From the NCBI GenBank assembly GCA_001970855.1, contig LSSN01001494.1, positions 1 through 11,417 on the forward strand: 11,417 nt of DNA, written 5' to 3'. The position numbers and the translations under genes were made by a program. Below, piece by piece: positions 1-8,235 of this stretch. This stretch comes from Smittium culicis. Its lineage: Eukaryota; Kickxellomycota; Harpellomycetes; Harpellales; Legeriomycetaceae. Within the stretch, counting starts at the first letter, position 1. Each line of letters starts with the position of its first letter. The notes under the pieces are model-generated. The model did not search any database, was not told the origin of the DNA, and saw only the letters and a program-made list of their open reading frames with translations.

Positions 1-739
1 ATTGAATTTAAGCTGAATAGATCTTATTTTTATTAAACTATAAAGGGTAATTCGGCATTCAAGGCAGATAATTTATAAAAACGCTAGATTCTTTTTTTTT
101 TTTGGATGCAAGAAAAAAACTAACTCTGCGTATAGTACTCTTTACTAATTTAGTATTACTAGCTTTAATCAATATTCAAGTCTTTAACTTTCTATCTGAA
201 CTATTGTGTTTTCTCAGTTTCTTTTTTTTATAGCCTTTATTTTAATCTTTCCTGCTCTTAAGATTTCCCACAAAAAAATAAGCTTAAATCGGGAATCTGG
301 CCCAATCAAATCACTGATTTGCTATAGAAAAAAAGGAATGCCTTTTTTTTTTAGTCAATAATATCGCTTCATAATTAATTTATAAATTTATTGGCTTATC
401 TTGATTATAAAAGCAATCCACTAAATAACCATTGCAACAAAGTGCTCTCTTCGTTAAGAATCCCCCATTTAATATTATAGTGATATTTATTTAATATTAT
501 AGTGATAATATATATTTAGAGAGATAAATATAATAAAATAATTATTACACATAAATTTTTTTGAAAGATGGAAAAAGGTTACCTTTTTATACTTTTGAAG
601 AAAAATCTAAATGATAGAATAAATAAAGATAATTATAAAAGCATTATTAATATTCAAATAATAGCTTGCGTAATATTATGAAATTTTTTAGAAGGTCTTA
701 GAAGCGTCTGGGAATAGTCTATGGATAAAATTCCATTGT
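1..739. other. AT-rich non-coding flank, no gene seen
   Basis: No open frame of note and no RNA gene was recognised. The stretch holds a run of 12 T at 92-103, a second T run near 343-352, a pyrimidine-rich segment at about 180-270 and a 22-bp tandem duplication at 467-507. It may contain the left end of relic element B, but I found no terminal repeat that pairs with anything downstream of that element. Confidence 0.6.
467..507. repeat. Tandem duplication, 22-bp period
   Basis: The 19-base string ATTTAATATTATAGTGATA occurs at 467-485 and again, unchanged, at 489-507, giving a 22-bp period and about 1.9 copies. The identity of the copies suggests a recent slippage duplication. No function can be read from it. 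Confidence 0.85.
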
Positions 740-1404
740 GTTTCATAAATTTTTAGAATGTTTTTGTGCATAACAGGGCACAATTTAGTCAATCGATCGG
801 ATCAAGCGGCATTAAAACTATGATTATATTCAAAAAATTCCGAGATCTTTCCACGCAGTTATAATACCTCGCAAGGTATTAAAATGGCTCAAGGGAAAAT
901 ATTTATTCCATGAAAGAAGTGGTATAAAATTTTTGGGAACGATACTGAAGCAATCAAAAAGTCGCTCAATCGGCGAAAACTTCTCAATAAAAACAAAAAA
1001 TCAAAAAAAATTTAATAAACCAAAAATAAAATAAAAACCAAAATAATGATTTGGCCATTAGATCGCATGAACGATCGACCATTAAAATAATTTCCACGAA
1101 AAATGAAAAAAATGACATAATTCCTCCTCCTTGACTTGAAAAATTCAGACTATATATTACCAAAGAAAAACTGCTAGGTTCTCCCAGAGTGCTTTGAAAA
1201 TAAAAATTTTGTAAAAAAAAAAAAATTGACCGTATTGAACGTGAAATAGCCGATTTTATCTCAAAATCTGTTCTAGTTGTCGAAAATTCCTACGCATATC
1301 TCAAACTACATTTATCAATGGCTAAAATACATAATAAATCCATTGTTCTTAGATATCATTTTCTTCAATCAATTGCGTACATCAAAAAAAATTCTAAATT
1401 CTAA
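740..1404 (+). pseudogene. Gag-like relic of element B (uncertain)
   Basis: One frame (codons starting at positions equal to 1 mod 3) reads as protein-like sequence across about 220 codons, interrupted by roughly ten stops that could each come from CAA, CAG or CGA by a C-to-T change. The clearest open stretch is 1213-1401, with KIDRIEREIADFISKSVLVV followed by SYAYLKLHLSMAKIHNKSIV. The pattern and the position upstream of the reverse transcriptase suggest a DIRS gag, the structural protein that packages element RNA. Gag proteins are poorly conserved, so the identity rests mostly on position. It could instead be an unrelated decayed gene. The 13-A run at 1213-1225 lies inside the frame. Confidence 0.35.
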
Positions 1405-1448
1405 ATTTAAAACTTCAAAACTCATATTCAATAAGCGATATGGTATAA

Positions 1449-2162
1449 AAAAATCTAAGTTTGGAACTAATTAGAACTTTAGACAACTTGGATACAACTT
1501 ATTCATTTCCGATATATACCTGGGATGAACCGCCAAATATTCTTCCGCAGTTGGATATAACCCATCTGAACGATTTTTTCTCAAAGAGAGATTCAAGATT
1601 TAGGGTTTGATACATCTGACGAATCAAATTCTCTCGAAAGATTCCATAAAGAAAATAGACGTAATATAAGTTTACTATCATACCCATCTCCACAAGTCAT
1701 CGATACTGATTTTTGAAAATATTCTACATGAATAGTTGTAAAATTTTATATCATTATCATTCGATCTAAAAAAATCACGAGTCTATTCTCAAATATAATT
1801 AATACAGTGTTGGAAAATTCAATTCTTATTCTGTATCCGCCTAAATTTTTTATATAGAAGAAATAGCAATATTATGAAAATAAACTGGAAAGAGACTTCG
1901 AAATTCCCATATCACGCTGAGACATCTGCAGAATTTGGGGTTTATTTTGAGCAAGGAAAAATATTTAGCCATATCTAGAACACTCCATAAAATTCTGTGT
2001 TTCATAAAGATACGTTTAGTACGGCAATCAATTACGCACAATAAAGTATCGAAAATAATCGCTGAAAAGACCAATAAACATAACGAAAGCGAAGTAACTA
2101 ATTATTTTTTCTACGCACCAGCAGTATCAGTGAGCCTTAGTTGCGATAAAATAAAGAAATAA
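1449..2162 (+). pseudogene. Reverse transcriptase relic of element B
   Basis: Remnant of the RNA-dependent DNA polymerase that copies element RNA into DNA. Frame 3 (1449-1590) reads ILPQLDITHLNDFF, matching the family pattern RPxLDLRxLN. Frame 1 (about 1570-1716) holds SYPSPQV at the place of motif A, without the catalytic aspartate. Frame 2 (about 1717-1840) holds FISLSFDLKKSRVYSQI, matching the F-x-x-LPFGL-x-x-AP-x-x-FT block. Frame 3 resumes at 1845 with YIEE at 1851-1862, where the catalytic Y-x-D-D box belongs, so both aspartates read as glutamate. It then runs open to 2162 with LGFILSKEK from 1935 and the thumb/connection segment. The order of motifs is right although three frames are needed, so this is an inactive relic. 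The match is to family patterns from memory, not to an alignment. Confidence 0.6.
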
Positions 2163-2311
2163 CATGATTGATATCAATTGATCTCACAACAACTCAAATA
2201 ACGATTAGGCCCCCACTTTCCGCTGTCAAAAAATACCATAAAAATTTAATATGAATTAAAGCTATCATTTAATATTCAACAATTCTTCAATGAAATAAAA
2301 TTATATAAACA

Positions 2312-3060
2312 AAAGTTGCCGTTTATGATTCTAGCGATGCTTCTAGGATAGTTTGGAGTATCACAAAATAAATATTTACTGTGATCAGAACTTGGAATCC
2401 AGCTATTAAGATCTAATATACAAACTACAAAGAGGCTATGACCATACTATATCTACTAAAAATTCACGCTGCATACTGGAGATATATAAAAGTTCGAATT
2501 AAAACGAAACAATTGAAAAAAAAAGCCATATTTCCAATAATGGTACGGCTATGAATTCAAAACTATTGAATTCAGCAAATTAATGGCGGGGAGCTAACAT
2601 GAAAAAAAAAATTTTTTTTTGTGATAATAAAAAATATAAGCAGTCTGGATACTTCTGAATTTTAACAAACCTTGGGAGTGATAGCTTTCTAAAAAAACAG
2701 TTAAGCTTTTTAAAAAAACCTACAGTTACCTATGATAGAAGACAAATATTTCTCGGCACTAAATAACTTATTAATTTATTTTATATCGCTAGCGCTATAA
2801 ACCAATCTTTGGGAAAGGAAGCTATACTTTAAAATCATCAAATAACCTGGAGTACATGCAAACTTAGCCATTTAATGATGTTATAGACTATACGATGAGT
2901 GATTTTGGATCAGTTCAAAAATTAAATAATGGCTCCAAACTTAAGTTTACAGCTGTTTTACCTAATAATATTTAAGCCAAAAACATTTAAACCAACCAAT
3001 TTTGAAAATTTTACGCTAAATAGTCGTTCCAAGCGTGGAAAATTTCAAGAGCCTAGGTAA
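2312..3060 (+). pseudogene. RNase H relic of element B
   Basis: RNase H removes the RNA strand of the RNA-DNA hybrid after reverse transcription. Frame 2 reads VYDSSDASRIVWSI, with the first acidic residue in the DAS codon at 2336-2338. TAA stops follow at 2369-2371 and 2414-2416. TNYKEAMTILYLLKIHAAYW then carries the catalytic glutamate at 2432-2434. Downstream, PGVHANLA near 2850 resembles the HIPGxxNxxAD block that closes the domain, and FWISSKIK near 2905 resembles the EWxLxxxIF segment after it. In DIRS elements the recombinase would follow; in 3060-3600 I found none, so it is deleted or decayed beyond reading. Several stops and frame changes make it non-functional. Confidence 0.6.
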
Positions 3061-4857
3061 AGAATTTTTAAATATGTCTCGTGAGAAAATATGAAATTTT
3101 ATGATAAAAAATATAAAGAAAAAATTTTATTCTTGTCTCAAACAATATAATACAAATCTAAAAAATAATAAACTGATCATAAAAATTATAGTTCATTAGA
3201 CCTATCAAAAAATCTAACCTCTTTAAAATTGAAGCCGTTGTCTATTTTAGTTTCATATTGCAGAAATATATGAACTCTAGCTTTCTATATTTCCACAAAA
3301 ATAGAAAACACAAAATAATGTTGTAATAAAACGAATATAGTGTTATGCGTGCCTTAATTTAACCCCGCTTGCTTCCTACTGTTTCAGTTTTATTTCATTT
3401 TTCGCTAATTTGGTTTGTTATGGTCTTTTTAATAATAATTTTAATTTAATATTTACTTAGTGTTTTTATATATTTTATATATTTTATTTAATTTATTTAT
3501 TTTATTTATTTTTTGTGATCCTTTTCAAGATGTTAAATTGTAACAAGCAAGTCTGCTTTTACACCTTTAATACTCAAACGTTGTGTTTGAGTATTCTTTA
3601 CTAGCTATAATAGCTAGTAGAATAATAGTTAAATAAAATAATAAAGATAAGACTTAAATTTAAAAATTAGTAATGAAAATCTAATAAAAATAAAGCCACA
3701 ATTATTTGTATTTGTTTTTATAAAAATTTACATATATGTTTACTCGCACTGATTGTATGTTTGAAATTGCTAATACAGATTCATCTATATTTATTAATAT
3801 ATTATAGCACATTTATCACTTATTTCATAAAAATAGAATGTTTTAAAACGTTCTAGAATCATCTGAATCATTATAAATATATTTTTTAGACTCCTAAGAA
3901 ATATTAATCAAAGTTTTTTTTTTAAAAAAACATCTTTATTAACAATAATTAACCGTAAAATTAGTTCAAAATTATATTTTTAGTAAAATATATTGAAAAT
4001 TAATTCATTCTTTACTTATATTTTTGAATCTATTATATTTAGCTTTTATTTCTTTTAATTCAAAAACAAATTTCAGAAAAAGTATTAAAAATTTACTATT
4101 TCTGTTCTTTGATTATGGTAGCCAAATTTTTTACTATATTTATTATTATAAATAAAATTTTTTAAATAGATTCAACTCCAAACTTAAATCTCTCCTGGTA
4201 CACCGACTCTGATAGATAGATATATCTTCAAGCCCTTAAACATAATTTAAAATAAAATCGTAGAACTTAACTGGGATTTTCCAACTTAATGTGTTTATTT
4301 ACTATTGAATATTTAAATATTTGATGAGATAATAGAAAAATTTCTGTCAGCACATATTCCAAAAAAATCAGTAAATATATTAGCTATAGCTAATTTTTAT
4401 AGATAAATAAGTGAGATAAAAGATATTCAAAGATTTTTAATTTGGTCATGTAACTGTGGGTGTATTTTTTATGATGACCAGTAAATTTAGAGGAAAATCC
4501 TAAACCAATATTTCCGACTCAACTAGAAAATTATTTTAACGATTTTTCAGTGATTATATTAAAAAATTACTTTGAGAGAAAATATATCACGCTATAAATT
4601 AAACAAAAAAAATCAAATTTTTTGTATTAATACCGTCAGAAAATCCAGAAAATTTTAATTAAATTTAAAATTGTATAAAAAATATCATTACAGCTTTAGA
4701 TTCGAAGAATTCTGAACATAGAAAAAAAATTAAAGAATTTTTGATTCAAAATTTTTTCTGCAAAGATAATTTCAATGCAGCTTTTTTTCAAATAGAAATT
4801 TTTGGAGATCTTATCTCAGTTAAACGTCTACATTATCATTATATTCTTAGTATGATA
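3061..4857. other. AT-rich interval between the two elements
   Basis: No gene recognised. Notable sequence: a T-rich run with repeated TTTTATTTA-type units at 3460-3515, two adjacent hairpins at 3569-3619, a near-palindrome at 3835-3854 (one mismatched pair), a perfect 16-bp palindrome ATTAGCTATAGCTAAT at 4379-4394 and a short GATA run near 4212. A 39-codon open stretch at 4478-4594 reads in a protein-like way (NPKPIFPTQLENYFNDF) but matches no family I know and is short enough to arise by chance. Confidence 0.5.
3569..3619. repeat. Two adjacent perfect hairpins
   Basis: The first inverted repeat pairs AATACTCAAAC (3569-3579) with GTTTGAGTATT (3585-3595) around a 5-base loop. Only three bases later a second pairs TACTAGCTAT (3599-3608) with ATAGCTAGTA (3610-3619) around one base. 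Both stems are perfect, 11 and 10 bp. A double stem of this kind could be a transcript end, a protein site or the end of a small non-autonomous transposon. The sequence does not say which. Confidence 0.8.
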
Positions 4858-5004
4858 TATTATAATTCATTAGATGGTGTGATATTAGGGATCAATATCT
4901 TTATTATATAATTTCTAACATTTCAAAATAAAATAAAAAATTGTAAAATATAATTTTTTTCTAATATAATGTACTAAAGTTCACATTATTAGTACCGGTA
5001 CCAC
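4858..5004 (+). repeat. Left inverted terminal repeat of element A
   Basis: The core ATATAATGTACTAAAG at 4964-4979 is the exact reverse complement of 9355-9370, and the match runs inward: TTCACATTATTAGTACCG here against TACATATTATTAGTATCG on the other strand at the right. Outward the arms stay alignable with small gaps: GATGGTGTGATATTA at 4873-4887 pairs with the complement of 9426-9440. The outer limit, 4858, is set by the internal complementary region, which copies the end from TATTATA onward. In DIRS1 the left repeat carries the promoter. No convincing promoter motif can be singled out here. Confidence 0.8.
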
Positions 5005-5099
5005 CTTTTCTTTCGCAAAAGCACTTAACCAGTAATAAAAAGATTATAATATACTATTAAATAATTTTATTGAAAATTTCACAAGAAATTAATTTTTTT

Positions 5100-5905
5100 A
5101 GCCTCTCGGAGCTTATTAACTGCTTTAAAATGGAAGTCAGGAATTATGAAAGGAGAAAGCACCTCTTAAGGAAGTAGAGACATAAGAATTAGACTAAAAA
5201 TATGTCGCTATTCTATCCATTGTAGATCTCAACCTATCTTTTGTACTTATCGAAATAATACAGTATATTTATGAAGACTTATTTAAGTCTATTGCCACAG
5301 ATGAAGATACAACAGTGGTTATTCAAGCCTGTTAAAGAGGTAGCACCAAGAAATAATCACCACCGACACTCAATGGAAACACTACGAGCGCAGCGAATAA
5401 GACGGATAAGACACTATATGGTATCCGGATTGCCTTAGCCGAAGCAACCAGACAGATTTACAACTTCGTTTACAGGAAGTACAAGTTAGAGAGCTAAGCG
5501 ACTAAATAAGACGAGGGAGTAGCCCTTACAAGCGCAATGAGACTGATATTAGCATTTATTTCAACAAAAATCGCCCAAGGACGAAATTAGAATTTATAAC
5601 AGGCTATATATATTTCAGAAAAGCTTAAAAAGTTAATCTTAAATGAGTAAAATTAATTTTTTGATCAGTAACAACTGGATAAGACCATGTTCACGATCAA
5701 GCCCGTCAAATATACAAGGCTCAGGAATCCCTTCCAAGATATCCAGCAGTATAGACCTTATCGATAACCACCCATCTCTACTGCAACGGCGCAAAATTTT
5801 TAATCTGGAAAGAATTTCGATAATCCCACTTATACGTCGGAGTTTCCCTCCAGGGGAAGGGGAAATGACTGGGTGAAAGAAAGAGGTGGTCATTAGGCTT
5901 ACTTC
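5100..5905 (+). pseudogene. Gag relic of element A
   Basis: Gag forms the particle in which the element RNA is copied. Almost all of it can be read in one frame (codons starting at positions equal to 2 mod 3), with in-frame stops: KYVAILSIVDLNLSFVLIEI near 5200, YGIRIALAEATRQIYNFVYR near 5420-5480, AMRLILAFISTKIAQGR near 5535-5587, and a C-terminal part rich in Q, P, N, S and R that ends in SEFPSRGRGNDW near 5840-5870. A helical N-terminal region followed by an R/G-rich tail fits DIRS gag. The start is unclear: the ATG at 5130 is in another frame. The same frame runs on into the reverse transcriptase without a frame change, so gag and pol may once have been one reading frame. Confidence 0.6.
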
Positions 5906-6662
5906 CGGGCTCCGCTTGTTGGGTTCCGCCTAAAAATATTCAAGAAATATTGAGAGCGGCTTATGAACAGCGCGTGGGTCAAAAAATTGTCTATAATCGG
6001 TTAATGATTCTTTTCATCATCCCAAAACAGCTCCCACCACTGAATGCTCGTACTCACCGGTATAAGAGGAAGCTGGGCCGAGAAACCAGTCGGTTACTGA
6101 CAGAGTAAATAGCCTGAATATTATCCAAGAAATCAATAGAGGAGGTCGATCAATCAAGTCCGGGGTTATACAGCCAGCTCTTCTGTATCCCCAAGAAGAC
6201 CGATCAGCTGAGGCCAGACTTAGATTTAAGAAATCTGAAAATTTTGTTTGGAAAAGAACAAAGACTAAGTCTATCAGCTCTATCTGCAATTTAATCAAGA
6301 GGAAGGATCATATGACGTCCTTAAATCTAAAAGACGTCTTACTCCAAATTATGATACACAAAGCTTATAGAAATTACTTGCTTTTTACGTGGAATGACCA
6401 TCAGTTTCAGTTCAGATTACTACCATTCTCTTATCACTCTCTCTTGTCACCACTACCAAGGTGATACGACTATTACTCTCCTGGACACGAAAAATGGGAA
6501 TCGAGATATTAGCTTTCTTTGACGACCTCCTGATTATAGTAGAGTGAAGAGAGATGTGCAGGAAGTATAAAATTGCGGTCCAGAACAAGCTCACGATACT
6601 TGGATACCTGGTCAACCTATATAAATCGTAGACAGTACTGAAAAAAACGATAAATCGCCTAG

Positions 6663-6667
6663 GAATG
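6663..6667. repeat. Target-site duplication GAATG, left copy
   Basis: GAATG directly precedes the TGTCA end of the inserted LTR, and an identical copy follows its TGACA end at 7097-7101. The ATG of both copies is the same codon of the interrupted reverse transcriptase. A five-base duplication is usual for integrase-mediated insertion of LTR retrotransposons. Confidence 0.85.
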
Positions 6668-6703
6668 TGTCATGATTTATCATGTCATTATGTAATTTTA
6701 TAT

Positions 6704-6743
6704 ACGTGTTGTATAAAATTACTAATTACTGCGCAATATTCCC
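6704..6743. repeat. Direct repeat inside the solo LTR, copy 1
   Basis: This segment matches 6806-6842 at an offset of about 102 bases. Shared blocks in order are ACGTGT, GTA, AAAATTACT, CTGCGCAA and ATTCC, with small gaps. It is either an old internal duplication of the LTR or a repeated regulatory module. Confidence 0.65.
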
Positions 6744-6760
6744 AAAATCCATTTTGGGAA
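6739..6760. repeat. Perfect hairpin inside the solo LTR
   Basis: TTCCCAAAAT (6739-6748) pairs with ATTTTGGGAA (6751-6760) across two bases, followed at once by ATAAAT. A 10-bp stem in an LTR could belong to the transcript end region. This is inference only. Confidence 0.8.
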
Positions 6761-6805
6761 ATAAATTTATGTTTTGATTTGCGCTTGTGATTAGGTGGTT
6801 TGAAC

Positions 6806-6842
6806 ACGTGTAGTAAAAATTACTTTTTCTGCGCAAATTCCA
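6806..6842. repeat. Direct repeat inside the solo LTR, copy 2
   Basis: Second copy of the module at 6704-6743, with ACGTGTAGTA, AAAATTACT, CTGCGCAA and ATTCC in the same order and near-identical spacing. Confidence 0.65.
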
Positions 6843-7096
6843 TTATCATTACTAATAGTTTGATTAGTAATCATTTAGGATTCTATTCTAGAATATTCTT
6901 TATAGTATTTTTTAGTATTTGAAAAATATTTCATAGAATTTAATAGTATTTTGATAACTTTCGAAAAAGTATATATAGCTAGAGATTTTATTGAAAAAAG
7001 AATCTTTAGCAATAAAATATATTCAGTTGATAACTATTTCAAATAAAAAAATATAAAAATAAATACTTAATAATACCTAGCTATCAGGTCCTGACA

Positions 7097-7101
7097 GAAT
7101 G
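7097..7101. repeat. Target-site duplication GAATG, right copy
   Basis: Identical to 6663-6667 and directly next to the CTGACA end of the LTR. The coding frame of the reverse transcriptase resumes with the ATG inside this copy. Confidence 0.85.
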
Positions 7102-7330
7102 ACTATAAACTCGCGGTTGATGACTTTCAAGGTGCCAAAGTCGAAGGTCAGGGACCTCCATCGCGAAACAGCAAAAAAAATGAAAGCAGGGCGGACAAAG
7201 CTCAGGGGTCTAGCTAGCATCATTTCAAAAGCTCAATCTATGTCTGTAGCTCTGCTAATAGGTCGACTTATGCTGAAGCGACTCCTAGAAATCAATAGCT
7301 GCTGTCTCAAGAAAATTACTTTATAAAAAT

Positions 7331-8235
7331 CAAAGGTCTACTTAAAAAAATCTGCTGACCAAAACCTTCAGTCCCGGAAAGACCAGTTTTCCAAATAAAA
7401 TGGTCAGTCCTTGCTCCAAGAGACACCAGTTATGGATGTCTTCACCGATGCTAGTAACACGGTATAGTGGGTAGTTGTGGGCTCCCATTTCTACTCTTGG
7501 TTATGGAGTCGATAGCTGACATTATGCATATCAACTACAAAGAAATATTGACAATATTGTACGCACTCCGGCTCCCGAGATTTGTTGGTCGCTCTGTGAA
7601 GTATAATCAGACATCACAACTACCATGAAATACTTCAAGTAATTTGGTAGTACAACATACCCATATCTGCTCAGCTTAGCATAGCAGAAGGTATATGGAA
7701 TCATTACTTGAATACAAATACAAGGCCGGTGGAGATGTATGAGCCATCTAATATGAGCTCTGCAGATGCACCAAGTCGGTTGACAGCTCAAACAGAGTGG
7801 TCGCTATCCCGTAAATCATTCACAATTCTGAGCCAAAACTATGGTCCTCAAAACGTAGAAATTTTTTCTTCGAAGCTGGAAAAGAAGGAAGTAACATACT
7901 AAAGTTGTTTCCAAGACAATAAAGCAATATTTATTAACTCATTGACTTCCATATGGTTGAAGTGGAACAATCCATACTGATACCCCCCCCCCGTGAAACA
8001 TGATCGCTCAGAAGATCCAGAAGGTGAGAAAAGAATGGTTAAAAATTAAATTAGTAACACCGTTGTGGGAATATGAAATTTGGAATCCAAATCTACTGAA
8101 ACTGTCAGTGTATCAGCACATACTACTTAAAGAAACATAATTTGTTCCATATCCTGCAATCAGAAAGCCCCCGATGACTTCCAACAAGAGTTGGTACCTT
8201 ATGGCATTGAGAATCGGTGGAGTAACTTCGAAGCT
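7331..8235 (+). pseudogene. RNase H and pol C-terminal part of element A
   Basis: RNase H degrades the element RNA after copying. Frame 1 reads VMDVFTDASNT, with the first catalytic aspartate at 7447-7449, then a stop where a TGG codon is expected, then VVVGSHFYSWLWS. Frame 3 has INYKEILTILYALRL with the catalytic glutamate at 7542-7544. Frame 2 has SDITTTMKYF with the next aspartate at 7610-7612 and FGSTTYPYLLSLA. Frame 1 from about 7700 has RPVEMYEPSNMSSADAPSRL (aspartate at 7765-7767) and WSLSRKSFTILSQNYGPQNV, the conserved DIRS/Ty3-like domain end. A TAA at 7900 interrupts it, and a frame change falls in the C10 run at 7983-7992. Frame 2 then carries KIQKVRKEWLK, TPLWEYEIWNPNLL and RKPPMTSNKSWYLMALRIGG, the usual tail of DIRS pol. 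All acidic catalytic residues survive despite the frame breaks. Confidence 0.85.
7983..7992. repeat. C10 homopolymer at a frame break
   Basis: Ten consecutive C in AT-rich DNA, at the point where the RNase H tail passes from frame 1 (NNPY) to frame 2 (PPP, stop for W, NMIAQKI). It lies where the family has a PPW motif, so slippage in an original CCN-CCN run is the likely cause of this frame break. Confidence 0.8.

Larger units (their letters stand above)
740..3060 (+). mobile_element. Decayed DIRS-like retrotransposon relic (element B)
   Basis: Pieces of gag-like, reverse transcriptase and RNase H sequence follow one another on the + strand, broken by stops and frame changes. The RNase H style (NYKEAMTIL, with DAS upstream and a PG motif downstream) and the reverse transcriptase style (LGFILSKEK after a YIEE box) are those of tyrosine-recombinase retrotransposons. 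They differ clearly from element A at 4858-9493, where the matching RNase H block reads NYKEILTIL. This is therefore a different family or a much older copy. No tyrosine recombinase, terminal repeat or internal complementary region was found, so the true ends are unknown and the limits given cover only the recognisable coding relic. Confidence 0.6.
6668..7096. mobile_element. Solo LTR (429 bp) nested in element A reverse transcriptase
   Basis: The segment starts TGTCATGA and ends CCTGACA, so it has the TG...CA ends of an LTR with a 5-bp terminal inverted repeat (TGTCA/TGACA), and it is flanked by the exact duplication GAATG. It is strongly AT-rich, unlike the coding sequence on each side, and has no coding capacity. 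Removing the segment and one copy of the duplication restores the reverse transcriptase at LGM-TINSRLM with no frame change, so it is an insertion. Such a lone LTR normally arises when the two LTRs of a Copia or Gypsy-type element recombine. The strand is not known; on the + strand a TATA-like GTATATATAG lies at 6969-6978. A non-autonomous element with the same ends cannot be fully excluded. Confidence 0.85.
5906..7330 (+). pseudogene. Reverse transcriptase of element A, interrupted by a solo LTR
   Basis: This was the polymerase that copies element RNA into DNA. Reading by domain: frame 2 from 5909 has VGFRLKIFKKY, then a stop where TGG is expected, then AWVKKLSI (the GGRLxxFxxxW N-terminal block of DIRS pol). 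Frame 1 from about 6020 to 6285 has SKKSIEEV, PGLYSQLFCIPKK and LRPDLDLRNL. Frame 3 to about 6435 has SLNLKDVLLQIMIHK and QFQFRLLPF. Frame 2 then has AFFDDLLIIV, the catalytic box at 6512-6541, and LGYLVNLYKS. The polypeptide is cut at LGM (6659-6667) by the LTR and resumes in phase at 7099 with MTINSRLMTFKVPKSKV. Motif A reads SLNLKD where SLDLKD is expected, so its first aspartate is asparagine (AAT, 6324-6326). Both motif C aspartates remain. Confidence 0.85.

Noticed and set aside
1277..1474. 65-codon open frame starting with TTG
   Set aside because: The adjacent frame is open through 1213-1401 and reads far more like a protein; the TTG frame overlaps it.
2494..2510. GTTCGAATT resembling a tRNA T-loop
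   Set aside because: No acceptor stem, D-arm or anticodon arm could be folded around it, and it lies inside the RNase H relic of element B.
3061..3600. Tyrosine recombinase of element B
   Set aside because: Looked for the R-x-SE, PVxAY and terminal tyrosine blocks in all three + frames and found none.
3569..3619. Possible Helitron 3' end (hairpin followed by CTAG)
   Set aside because: The base after CTAG is not T, the spacing is short and no Rep/helicase or 5' TC end was seen nearby.
4478..4594. 39-codon open stretch with NPKPIFPTQLENYF
   Set aside because: Protein-like but short, with no family recognised and no neighbouring block in any frame to extend it.
5639..5893. Overlapping open frames of 77 and 84 codons on the two strands
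   Set aside because: Both overlap the gag C-terminal tail, which is read in a third frame continuing from 5282. Neither has a recognisable domain.
6017..6298. 93-codon open frame on the - strand
   Set aside because: Antisense to the reverse transcriptase blocks PGLYSQLF, IPKK and LRPDLDLRNL; it is a shadow.
7531..7791. 86-codon open frame on the - strand
   Set aside because: Antisense to RNase H residues that carry the catalytic glutamate and aspartates.
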